Positions 36,502 through 47,371 of a DNA stretch of 64,000 nt are shown here, piece by piece. The position numbers and the translations under genes were made by a program. The notes under the pieces were generated by a model. That model did not search any database. It was given only the letters and a program-made list of their open reading frames with translations, and was not told where the DNA came from. Numbering within the stretch: position 1 is the stretch's first letter; every line of letters begins with the position of its first letter. Origin of the DNA: Trileptium ribeirensis (taxonomy: Eukaryota; Nematoda; Enoplea; Enoplida; Thoracostomopsidae); assembly GCA_030248225.1 (NCBI GenBank), contig JASANE010011766.1, forward strand, positions 61,290-125,289, read 5' to 3'.

Positions 36502-36771
36502 CAGTTCGCAGACCCTTTGCCACAAATACTATTTTTCAATTTCGGCAAGTTATTGCGTGATTATGCCTTCAAAAACAATTACGGGAGTGGCTATTCGTTT
36601 ACCACGATGGTTTTGTTATGGGTCTACTTGACTACGTTTATGTTTATGGTCTTGTTATGTCTTTTCAAAGTGTTTACGGTCGGCGAACCAGATTTCCTAA
36701 ATGTAGTATATTTATCTCCATTTGTTTTGTTAGGTATTGCGGTCAGGGCATCAACAAAGATATACGCTTAG
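36502..36771 (+). CDS. Possible membrane-protein exon or ORF (unrecognised)
   Basis: A plus-strand frame without an early ATG is open from about 36499 to a TAG ending 36771. A CGCAG acceptor-like site sits at 36507-36511. The translation contains NYGSGYSF then a hydrophobic run (TMVLLWVYLTTFMFMVLLCL), a short polar loop (GEPDF) and a second hydrophobic run, suggesting two membrane segments. I recognise no family. It could be chance in T-rich DNA, a nested exon, or a transposon fragment. Confidence 0.15.
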   Translation, partial: QFADPLPQILFFNFGKLLRDYAFKNNYGSGYSFTTMVLLWVYLTTFMFMVLLCLFKVFTVGEPDFLNVVYLSPFVLLGIAVRASTKIYA

Positions 36772-38230
36772 GTGAGCAACGTTGAATACTATGGATGGGT
36801 GGATGTGTCCAACTTCCAAATGTCCTCAGACTACAAACAGTACCCGCCACAACTAACTGTCGCTTTGCGAGCAAACAAAAGAGACATAAAATAAAAATAA
36901 TTTTATTTTCTCAAGTTGGAAACTTACAGCGGGCAGGATACAGGTCGTGATAGATAGATACTCGGGTGGCAAATGTCAAAAACATGTGACCCTTGACCCT
37001 TTGGGCCCCACGTTGACCCGGAAGATGTGGTCGGCGGGTTTAAGCGTCTTACGATGTTTGCCGCTAGAAAAGCTACATGTGGAAACCGCGATAGCTTCGC
37101 TCGCTTCGTTTGAACAAGAAGGTACATCAAAAGCGAACTGAGAATATAAATTAAAAACATTAACAGAAAATTAAAAAGAAGCGAAAAGCAATGAGCCTGA
37201 TACAAATTCTAAAGCCGAAAGAAGCGAAATATCAAACAGTTATTTCGGTCAACATTCGGCTTTGACTAAATATAAATACAAGATCGCGCCTTTGAATAGC
37301 TAAGCCATTATATTTCCAACACCATGATTTTTGCGTGTGACAATGCGTAAACATTATATGTGAGTACAATTAAAATGACGACACCAACCATATTTTGTAA
37401 TAACCGATAAGGAATCGCAAACCCATGTTACGGCAAAAATTTCATTCGGTTTTCGGTAACCGCAAATCGACAAAATCAAATCCAAGTGCCAAAAATTATA
37501 CCTTGTTTGCGAACACAATTTTGGCTTTTTAATTTGTAGAAATTCTGTTCCCTATTGCCTAATCATTTCAGTTTGGATAATTCAGTGTTTCCGAACAAAT
37601 TTAATGCAAAAGTGACATCACAAGCAAATCGATCCTGTAGTTAAACTCTTGGTGTTCGCGAACAAACCAGTTTAAGTCAAATTCGACTAATTTTCGTTCT
37701 CAAATATTTGGGTAATTTTACTTGAATTTCCGCGAACACAAAATGGCTAGATTTCAATCGCAGGCATTGTGTTCGCGAACAGTTTTACGCAGAATTTTAA
37801 AAGGCCAAAAACCGTCCAGTAACAGTTTTTTTACACAAATTTACAAAATAAGATTGATGGCGCGGTCACCTTAAGTTTACTCGCGCATTAAAATTTCAGT
37901 ATAATGATCAACAAAATATTCCCAACGCCAACAAGCGAAAATGAAAATTTAGAACAATATAAAACATAAAGTACCTTCTGGCTAGTTGGCGACCTGACAG
38001 CCATTGTTCTTGGCTTCAAGTTATCTGAAAGCTGACAAGGCGTTCGAGTTCCTAAAACACAGCCTTTTCGTGTAACAATGTTTATGTTGTCTATGGATAT
38101 TAGCAAAAACACAATGTTCTGAGGGTTTTTATATATTTTGTACAGACATCAGGACGGAAACAGCACCGCATTATGAACCCATTTCACATAACAATGTATG
38201 TCAACTAATCATCGTAATTTCAAGTATTAT
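36772..38230. other. Intron 5, no gene seen; loose TTCGCGAACA repeats
   Basis: Between about 37505 and 37790 the near-palindrome TTCGCGAACA or half-forms (GCGAACACA) recurs at least five times with AT-rich spacers. It probably represents a degraded repeat. No coding signal seen. Confidence 0.45.
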
Positions 38231-38655
38231 TGAGCGGAGCTCGGCGAAGCGTTTTTATTTTCTGTCTGGGAGTAAAAAGGTCGATGTCCGTCCGTTCGTT
38301 CGTTCGTTCGGTTCGACGGATCTCAAGAACCACTGAACGGATTTAAAAAAAATTTTTTTATCTGAAAGCCTATCATGTCAGAGTGTGTACCTGATATTTT
38401 GGGATTAAAAAATTTTGAGTGATTAATTAGTAATTAGCTAATTAGTTAATTTTATGCAGCTAAAATAGAGAATTTTGCAATATTTGCGTTATTTATTGAA
38501 ATAGAATCGTTTCGATCACACCATTATAGGGTTTTTTGGGTCGAAGAATTCAAATATAATATTTTTATCAATGATAAAGTCCTATGCCTATGCAGTGTAG
38601 TTACAAGAACATAAAATTGAGTACATTCGTAATGCCACAGCCCAAGCTCCGCTCA
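38231..38655. mobile_element. MITE-like element with 14-bp terminal inverted repeats
   Basis: Left end TGAGCGGAGCTCGG at 38231; right end CCAAGCTCCGCTCA at 38642-38655. These are inverted repeats with one mismatch. The 425-bp interior is non-coding and includes a (GTTC)n microsatellite at about 38291-38312. No clear target-site duplication is visible. Terminal repeats plus lack of coding suggest a non-autonomous DNA transposon of unassigned superfamily. Confidence 0.65.
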
Positions 38656-39547
38656 CAAATGTAGATCCACTATCGACTAGTATCAAATATTTTAAGTATC
38701 ATATTAAATACGCATCTTTATTTTTCAGGTTTCATTTGCAGGAATCATAAAACTTTAATCACATCGATTTCGCATACTGAGATTATAAAACAATTTGGAG
38801 TTCCTTCATAAGAATGTATTGTTATTTTCGAATGTAATGTATTATTTCAAAACTGGGAATTGCATTAATTTCTGTGGCATTTTACCTAAATTCCCCGATT
38901 TTCTTGGCTAATGAAAACGCAGAAATTAGCATAATATTATTCAATCAGTTTTTCCAGGTGAACTATCCCAATCAATATTCGAGCTGCAGTTATACAACGG
39001 CTATGTATAAAATACCACATTCGACCAGAAATGAACTCTTTATTTGAACATAAATACAAAACCTTGAACTCTCAAATGAACATCGAACAATATTACATGA
39101 ACATTTTCTATAAATATTCTGTATATAAAAAGAGGCGCGGCTGCACTTTGTCGAAACCACAGACACTACCAAACAACAATCGGTTGAAAAGATTGACGTT
39201 TCGGCGGCTCTACTCACAGATTTCTACAACTTGAGCAATGTTGTGGCTATGACCATGACATATAGCGCTTAAAGAGCTGAAAGAAGCAAACTGGTACGGT
39301 TCTTCTTTATTTGCGAAACCCCCTGCCATGACTACTTTAGACTCTGGTTGTTAACAAATATCTCACCAAATTTTATTCGCAAGTATTTGGCTATCAAAAT
39401 TACGAACACGCTACATTTTATTTCGTGCCGCGTGAATTTGTGTGCGTACACCATGGCGGTACTTATGCCAAAACCTCGAGCTAAACAAGTGCAAAATCTG
39501 CGGTCAGAATTTTGCCACCGGTATTCGGAAATTAGCGACCGCACTCT
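38656..39547. other. Intron 5, no gene seen
   Basis: AT-rich sequence without recognisable features. Confidence 0.5.
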
Positions 39548-40915
39548 GTAGTATACTAGTAACTCTATCGAAATTGCAGAGCGTATTGAAGCATAGGTAC
39601 ACCTACGCCTACACCTTTTGCGTGCACATCAAATCAGCTCTCGATAGCATTCGTCGATATCCTATATGTGAACATCACACAATACCAGCTCAAGTTACAA
39701 CAAAACTAATACAGGCAATGAGTTTCCCATGCCCCAAAACCCCAAAGTGAAACGTTTCAGCCACCCAGGATGTCAGAACAAATTTTCTAATTTTGGGAGG
39801 AGGATTCATGAGGGTGCCATACCTCAAACCGCATAACTCCAAAACCAGAGCCTTAATAGAAAAACAAGAAAGAGGCATCGGCATTTATCATTTTACTATG
39901 AAATAAAACCAACCAGAAAAAAACTCGAAAGTTGCGATAAAAATAACCTTACTTCCGTGAAGGGTACTAAAACGGTGTAAAAACCCTCATTTTGCCCTCT
40001 GACCACCAACCAAAGGGGCGCCATACCCTTGTACCCATAGAACCATGGGTCGCAGAGTAAAACCAACACCGGCAATGAGTTTCCTATGCCCGAAAACCCC
40101 AAGTGAAACCTTTCAACCGCCCAAGACGTCAAAACAAATTTCCTAATTTTGGGACGAGGAACGATGATGGTGCCATACCTCAAACCCCATAACTCCAAAA
40201 CCGAAGCCTTTATCGAAAAACAAAAAAGAGGCATCGGCATCTGTCATTTTACTATGAAACAAAACCAACCAGAGAAAGAAATTCGAATGTTAAGATAAAA
40301 ATAACCTTGCTTCCGTGAAGGGTACTAAAACCCTCATTTTGACCTCTGACCCCGAACCATGGGGCGTCATACCCTTGTACCCATGGAACGATGGGTCACA
40401 GAGCAAAACCTACACCGGCAATGAGTTTCCCATGAAGAAAACTCTAAGGTAAAACTTATCAGCCACCCAAGACGTAAGAACAAATTTTCAAATTTTGGGT
40501 CGAGGAACCGTTGGGGAGCCATACCCCCGTACATCGAACACCATAACTCCAAAACCGGAGCCTTAATCGAAAAACAAAAAAAGAGGCACCGGCATTTATC
40601 ATTTTACTATGAAATAAAACCAACCAGAGAAAAAATTCGAAATTATAATAAAAATAACTTTACTTCTGTGAAGGGTACTAAAGTGGGGTAAAATGGGGCA
40701 AAAACCCACATTTTGACCCCTCACCCCAGAATCAGACCCCACGTCAAAAAACGCTCGGGGATATACAGATCAAATCCGTTCGAATGAGCCCAAGATCATG
40801 AAAATCGGTTAAGTCGTTCCCGGGTTATGGCCGATGACACACACACACAGAATTTAAAAGATTTCACCCCTGCAACACACAATCTCCACTACGTTTCACT
40901 ATGTTCTGACAAGCT
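39548..40915 (+). repeat. Dispersed repeat family R, copy 2 (long form with internal units)
   Basis: Starts ATACTAGTAACTCTATCGAA and ends with the AGATTTCACCCCTGCAACAC..CAATCTCC block. GGCAATGAGTTTCCCATG marks internal units at about 39713, 40071 and 40414, a spacing of about 350 bp. Each unit carries CATAACTCCAAAACC.GAGCC, TCATTTTACTATGAAA and CTTCCGTGAAGGGTACTAAA. A (CA)n run precedes the end block at about 40840. No protein-coding frame. Confidence 0.85.
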
Positions 40916-41215
40916 CTATCGCAAATGGTGTGTGTACGCACAAGCTACAGTAGGAAATGGGTTATGAGATCGTGAGCTGAGAAGACAAAACAACCCAGGT
41001 ATACGCAACTGGTGTGGACTTACGAACAGGCAGCGATCGATGACATCGTGCCCTCACAAGCATGATATGTAGTGTGAAACCGAAAAATCTTGCAAAGCTA
41101 TCGTGATGCATACCGTCTATGTAAGTACTTCAGATATTTTAAATGTATGTGCAAACGTTTAATTGCAGCATCACGAAGGGATAAGTGCACTTAATAGTTG
41201 CTCAAGTGACGTGTA

Positions 41216-42100
41216 TCAAATAATACGCATTCTCCTGCAGAGCCGAGCCCCAATTCTTTTCACATTAGTATAGAATTACACGGAATATTGGGCAACCGAC
41301 TGTCTTGAAGACCGTAATACCTTGCGCTATGTATTCGGCAACACAACAAAATAGTACAATGGCTACTGGAGTCTTCTATAAATGAGGGGGTAACCATAAT
41401 CACGGCTACGGTTCCTCCCGTGGCTGCGCCAAAACGCAAAACCATGCCGCAATCAGAATTCCTGTTCAAAAATGTTTAAATTTTTGTACATTTTGTTTTG
41501 GTTTGGGTATAAACATATGTTGTATGCACAGTGACCAAGTTCCAATACAACCAGAAAATTTTACCTAACAAAATGTCCTGTTATAATTTTGCTTGGACTT
41601 TTCATATTAACCTGCAGACATTGCTCCTATTCAGGTTATGTTAACAGTTGAAATTGCTCAACTTCAACATGTGTTAATAAAACGCCAGGTGGATACTTTT
41701 AGCAGCTGTTTTACCCATTGGGTAGCTGCGACGTATGTTAAAATTGTACCTGTTGTTCCCTGCCATGAATAATAAAGTATGGATTTCTTACAAGAATTTA
41801 GCCGGGATTTTTAACCTTGAATATGGAATCACAACATAACGCTAAGTATTTTTAAAAGCTATATGCTGGTCTATATAAATTGCTTTAAACACCAGCAGCG
41901 AGATTTAAATTTTGTAATTCAGTATGGCGTGAGCTGTCGCCTCTGCAGCGCAGCCAGAAATTGCGTTCTTGGTAATGAAGCGTGTTTATTATTAAATGAG
42001 TGGAGCAGTACCACAGCGCGTTTCATTTATATCATTATGTTCAAAAATCTATACCATATCTTGAGTAATTTTTAGGACTAGAGAAATAAAAAATTTCAAG
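41216..42100 (+). mobile_element. Duplicated block copy 2, continuing as a diverged hAT-like element
   Basis: 41216-41664 duplicates 35838-36283. Beyond it, ACTTTTAGCAGCTGTTTTACCCAT, ATATAAATTGCTTTAAACACCAGC and the stretch at 41940-42045 follow the downstream block order of the complete hAT-like copy. This copy therefore retains more of the element than the one at 35.8 kb. Confidence 0.65.
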
Positions 42101-42208
42101 TCTTCTATATCTAGTACCCGTAGGCTTTTGAATATAGTATTATTGAATGCAAACATGTAAATACATACACTCAAACATGAAGATAAAGTATGATCCAAAA
42201 GAACTAAC

Positions 42209-42664
42209 TTTTAACCGGTTCTGTGGTGAGCAGCCGAGGCACCACGCCACCGCGTGATGGCGCCATATGATCAGGGTTGCGCTGCTCCGATACAGCAGTT
42301 CGTCTCGGTGTCTTGGCACGATCAGGCGTGACAAAACCTTGTCGAGGTTGTACTGCCGGAATGGGCGACCTTGAACTAGGCGACCGCGTCGCCGACGATG
42401 TTTGAGGAGATCTTGAAGTTATTCTTGAAGAAGGAATGATGCGTTTGTACTCAAATCGATCCCGTGGTGTAGCGACACGTGTGCCAAATGCAATCCTTGG
42501 TCGGCTGTTAGTGTCCGAAGGTCCTGTAGTAGGGGTTGTACGTGTGGAGTATTTTGGAATGCATGGCGTTCCTGTATCACTGCTGCTATGACGCGGATGT
42601 GTGATCGACGCAGAGATCAATGGGGACTGAGGTGTTCGCGGTGGCACAGACGAACTGATATGAC
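42209..42664 (-). CDS. MAP7: MAP7-like gene, exon 5 (basic Ser/Pro/Arg linker)
   Basis: Acceptor CTGTTTCAG precedes 42664 and the exon enters in phase 1, completing a Ser codon with exon 4. The donor is GTTAGT after 42209 (phase 1) or GTTAAA after 42216 (phase 0). It encodes about 150 residues rich in Ser, Pro, Thr and Arg, net basic. It contains the segment SPSSRSPIPAVQPRQG, whose SPIP fits the SxIP end-binding-protein motif in a basic Ser/Pro context. In MAP7 proteins the equivalent region is a disordered, phosphorylated linker. No membrane or globular features. Confidence 0.82.
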
Positions 42665-43454
42665 CTGAAACAGCAATATACAAATACTTGCGATTAAGTA
42701 CTGCTCCAGTTAAAATACCATTATACTGCAGTCCTCACATAAGTAATGGCGGGCCATACTCTACATTAGCAAGAATTTTAGTCGCAAGCAATTCCAGACA
42801 GCACTCTGTTATCATTCGGTCTTTACGTTTATACACTAAATATTCGCTTTACGCTTGCATTTGAGTTGTCTGCATTCAACTTAAATCGCAATCACTCCTC
42901 TAGTCAAATTGAGTCGCAATCATTTTAGACAGCTCTTGCTCCACAAAACGACCGTAACAAATTCGAATCGCGTTTCATGAGAATAATTTATTGTTCTCGT
43001 AATATAGACAAGGTTTTCCGTAATTTTGCCCTTGCTTTTATTAATCGTTGTTCAATGCAATTGATCTTAAAACAATCAAACGGCGAAATGTTTGGTATCG
43101 ACATAGCAATGAGGTATCTACATATAAAGATGTATGTATACACACAAAATAAAATAAAAATAAACACAAATACAAATTCAAAACAACATAGTGTGCCCAT
43201 AACTAAAACAGCCGACGCTAGCAATTGCTCTGAAATTGCAGTTATATACATATTTAGAATTTTCGTTGAAATTGCGCAATCAGCGTGCTGGTGACGGCCG
43301 CGGCCCTTTATAGCTTACAAGTGGTTTGCAAAGTGGTCCAGACCAGTCCGGCCAGAATAGCATATTCCATTTCAGCGCACTTAGAAAGTTTCCGATAGAC
43401 TTTCTAGTATCGTTGCGACAGTGTAAATTCAGACAGGGTTTTTTACACGGAAGT
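42665..43454. other. Intron 4, part next to exon 5, no gene seen
   Basis: AT-rich intronic DNA; nothing recognised. Confidence 0.55.
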
Positions 43455-43590
43455 CGGAGGTTCTGCGCCGACCCTCATAATTTAGCTCCTCCCCCCACCC
43501 TCCGAGATTTTTACCCATGTGTTTTTCGGACAATTATTTTTCATCTCAGATGTTTTGTGTTTCGATTTGATTATATCGTGCATTGTAGCT
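43455..43590 (+). repeat. Dispersed repeat, shared with 56505-56640
   Basis: TTTAGCTCCTCCCCCCACCC, CCGAGATTTTTACC, TTTTTCGGACAATTATTTTTCA and TTTCGATTTGATTATATCG correspond in order to TTTTAGCTTCCCTCTCCCCC, GAGATTTTACCAGCGGATTTTTCAGATAGTTATTTTTCA and CGATTTCTATCG at 56.5 kb. Both copies are in the same orientation. Confidence 0.6.
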
Positions 43591-43672
43591 CGTAGGTCTC
43601 CATTACGCTGTTATATATATTAGTATCATATCGTGTTCACTGCAGCACTAAGTATTTGATTTATATACTTAT

Positions 43673-44073
43673 CTGGCTTCTCAAAGCTACCAAAAATTAT
43701 TCATGGGGGCATGAGCTGGGGGTCCCCGAGTTCGAACCTGGGGGAACTGAAAATACCCAGGGGATATTACCCCAGCTGATCTGAATTGTTCATCAGCTGA
43801 ACTGGGGGATTATAAAATTGTTGTACCAGAAAACATCAAAATGTCTAATTTGGCAAGTGATTGCAGTTGTGCTTGCTAAAAAGGGAAAATTTTATTGATT
43901 TTTAGGAAATTTGGGAATTTGTTGGTAACAGGAGAATTTCACATATATTACGTCATTACACAAAAATTTGGTAATATTTTTTGGCGCAGAGAAGTGCCTG
44001 GGGGCTTTTACCAGGGGAACCTGGGTGAGCTTAAACTACCCGAGGGCTCCCTCTCTTTATATGGAGAAGCCAG
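43673..44073. mobile_element. MITE-like element with CTGGCTTCTC termini
   Basis: Left end CTGGCTTCTC at 43673; right end GAGAAGCCAG at 44064-44073. This is a perfect 10-bp inverted repeat enclosing 401 bp. The interior has repeated GGGG patches (CTGGGGGTCCCCGAG, CCTGGGGGAACTG, CCCAGGGG) and no coding frame. The same terminal word begins the 11155 remnant. Confidence 0.55.
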
Positions 44074-44079
44074 CTAATA

Positions 44080-44345
44080 TCACAGCTTAGGAGGATGGGT
44101 AAATTTTTGAAATTTTTAGGAACTGAAAATTTTTCCTAATCATGCTTAAATTTTCATCAATTTTCGCATATTTGCGATAAATTTTTTCCTAATTTCAAAT
44201 ATTTTTGCCGAATTTACAGAAATTATCGTCAATTGCCACCATATTTTGCGCATTTTGGCTAAAGTTTTCGGCTCGGAGACTTCAGGGTAGTGGTATATTT
44301 GGCTTGAGGGGGAGGAGAGTCCGAGCCTCAGAGGCAAAGGCTAAA
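44080..44345. repeat. AAATTTTT-rich repeat remnant
   Basis: Alternating AAATTTTT tracts (GGGTAAATTTTTGAAATTTT, AACTGAAAATTTTTCC) followed by a GGGGGAGGAGAGTCCGAGCC patch. The composition recalls 10380-10500 and 15240-15390. It may be a degraded member of the G/C-tract family. Confidence 0.35.
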
Positions 44346-45418
44346 TCTGTCTCCCCTACCGCCTCTATCGACAGCTAAGACATTATTGCATGTTATGCAA
44401 CTTATATGCAATGTATAATGCGACTGCACCAAGTGGAGTATTTTTCTGTTTTTAAAAATCCCTCGAAACGGATCCACTGGCCATGATCTCATGGGCCGTG
44501 GCGACCGCCGAATGCCCCTCCAAGAGAATTTTAGACCCAACGAAACCGCGATATTATAAAACATATCTTTTCCATCCATATAAATCAAGTGGTCGTCCAT
44601 AAAACAGGGTATATCGGTGATTTAGTACAGTAAAATGGCACTAGAAGCAGCCTCGGGTACACGGTTGCACAAAATTTTACGTCTGATTGAACAAACTAAA
44701 CTTTCGACTTCGACGGCCCGGCCGAAAGATCTGGACAGGTTGCATCACTACTGCATGCAAATACGTACTAAAACTAAAGAGCACGACTGTTGCCGGGACG
44801 TAAACACCGGATAAATGTATTATAAGTGAGTCACCGAATTCCGCTTATGGCGTAAAACGTATTTTGTGGCAATAACTTCAAAAGGCAAGCAATACCGGAA
44901 CTGGGATTCCTGTTAAAAATTAAAACTGCATATTTTTGTTGCTGTTATGGTCAAAATACACGTTATTATTTGCAAAATAATTTCATTTTCCTTATACATT
45001 TCCTAACAGACAAAACTAAATTATTTTTGTAAACAAATTCGCCATTACTTGTTATTAAAATAAAGTATTAATGCAATGTTATATATATATATACATGTAT
45101 ACTATATGGGTCATTTCACGAAACCATGTCATTTTAGTCGGGGGGGGCTACATCGGCACTTTTTGGCCCATACCACCAGTCTTTTGTAAGAAAATTTAAT
45201 GTCGCTGTGAGATGTAGTAATAGCATATCCGACGATCATAACGAGGTATGTTGGACCTCTGTACCCCAAATATAGGAGGAGCCAGAGGCCCTCAACCCGG
45301 GTTGGCCAAATGAAGCCAAAAACACATATCGCAATATAAACGTTCGCCGTATCGCTAGCACGTGATACATATGTGTGTTTTTCATTTCACTGTGATCCAT
45401 TGGTATTTGCTAATGAAA
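44346..45418. other. Intron 4, no gene seen
   Basis: Contains a (TA)n run at about 45081-45094 and a GGGGGGG run at about 45142. Nothing coding recognised. Confidence 0.45.
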
Positions 45419-46355
45419 TTTATATGTAGTAAAACAATTGAAGATACAGCTGATTTAAAATGTGATAAAACAAATTTTGAATTCAACTTAATGTATTGCG
45501 ATAACATTATTGCCTATCTGGGATTTCGAAGACGCAGAGGAACCTAATGTTTATTTATCAATCAAGATATCGTTTGTCAGGGTTTTGGTTCGCCAGCACA
45601 AGAAACTCCTTGCACGATACAGCACCTACGTAAACTGCGACATACTGAATGTGCTTATAACGCGTGGGCGTAGACTAGACAATTTCGCTCTGTCTTCTAT
45701 CGCATACGTTTACTATACATGCGCCTGTTCGTTGATATTCCGTAGGAATATTGAAATTATTGATCTATATGGTTCTAAAAGAAAATAACTGCAAGTAAGC
45801 TATATTTAGTGAACAGAATGCTATAAATGAGACAAACTGTGATGCTGTTCCGCACAGTTTCAATAAACACATTTTTTCTGGAAATGTTGCAGATATGGTA
45901 CTTTACTCCAGTGCATAGTGATTTGCAATACAAGTGCACTGACTGATGTTGCGGCAATTTATATTAGCTAAGCTTACATCTTTGAAAAATTCTCAGAAAT
46001 ATGTTGGGCTGCACTGCTCTAGTTTGAAAATTCCGGCCTAACTTTTTCTAAACAATGTATACCCTAGTATGCATAATAAGTTGGACCGGTTCAATTCGAA
46101 CATATATCGCCGAAGTCTGAACCGTAAAACAACCGCCACAAGCATCCAGCTGACTTTGTTTTGTTAACATAAGCTGTACAGTGTAAAGACGAAAAATTCC
46201 TACTGAAATTATCTCTCCTACTTACGTTTTATAAAACAATCTGCTGAGTTAATATATACTTTTGTTCGGGTGTATTAGAATGTATTGATTACCGTGAATA
46301 TATGCAACGTACATTTTCACCACAGCTGGAGCAATAAATGTGGAAAATTTTCGGT
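45419..46355 (-). mobile_element. hAT-like non-autonomous element, copy B
   Basis: Follows the block order of copies D and E: TATATGTAGTAAAACAATTGAAG, TTTATTTATCAATCAAGATATCG, TTGAAATTATTGATCTATATGGTTCTAAAAG, GATGCTGTTCCGCACAGTTTCAATAAA, GACCGGTTCAATTCGAAC, GAAAAATTCCTACTGAAATTATCTC and CAATAAATGTGGAAAATTTTCGG. Both CCGGTT-rich ends are missing or eroded. Oriented opposite to the complete copy. Confidence 0.7.
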
Positions 46356-47371
46356 TATTCAAAACTTAAAGTTTTCACATTTGTGCTCTAACGGTTGGAA
46401 AACTAACACTGAACGCGGATGATGAGTTGTAATAATCACCACTGCTGGCAAGTATGAATGTTCGGCGACATATAAAAACAGCTCTGTCGCAACACGGGCA
46501 ATCAACTGTCGCAGCACGACCAATCAACAATATCAAAGTTATGAGCTTTGATTTTGATCCATTGATACAATTACGCAAAATAAAGAACGTTATTAAAAAG
46601 CAGGATGGCACTTTTGAATTGAATTAACAATTATTTTTCACATGCTGCGTTTATCTTTATGTCACCAGTGAAAGCACACTTTTAAATTATAGCACCACGT
46701 ACGACATCAGTACACAAATCTTACTCGAAACAGTATCGTATCATGATGACCCGATAAGCCCAAACTAAATAATTTTAACAGTTGTTGAACTTTCGCCGCA
46801 AGTACGACACTGCAGACTCCTCAGGCATTTTAATTTTTGATGAGCAGGTCTTTCTTCAGTTCAGCTTAACAATTCAATATTTGGGGCGCGAATAGGTTTA
46901 TTTAAATTAAAAATTCAGAATGAAGCGGGAACTACAGGAGTGTGTTCTTTAAAAGTACACAAAATATGTAAAGTTAAAATAGCACTAGCGATACTAATTT
47001 TTAATTTCGTGCAATTAATTTTAATGAAATAGTGGTGCAGTTGAAGCAACACAAGTTAAAAGCAAAAACCTGCAATTAAATGAGTCTTAAACAGATAAAC
47101 ATCAGAGAAGCACATACATAAAGCAGACATTGACAAATACTGCACACAAAGTAATTGCTTAATCACTCACCAAAACATTCCTACTTATTCCAGTAGAATA
47201 CTCAGTTGGTAATGTGATCTAGTCTACAAACAGTATTACAACGCTATGCTTTACTATGAAGTAAACTTCTGCTAAACACAATCTGCCGGAACCCTAATAC
47301 TGCCTTCAGAGATATCTACGTAGTACTTCAAATGCTGTAGGCAACTCCTGGTCTCTTCAATAGAACTGCAG
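46356..47371. other. Intron 4, no gene seen
   Basis: AT-rich DNA without recognisable elements up to the start of the complete hAT-like copy. Confidence 0.5.

Noticed and set aside
43730..43790. GAGTTCGAACCTGGGGG resembling a tRNA T-loop
   Set aside because: No matching acceptor stem, D arm or anticodon arm could be placed around it, and it lies inside a MITE-like element with G-rich repeats.
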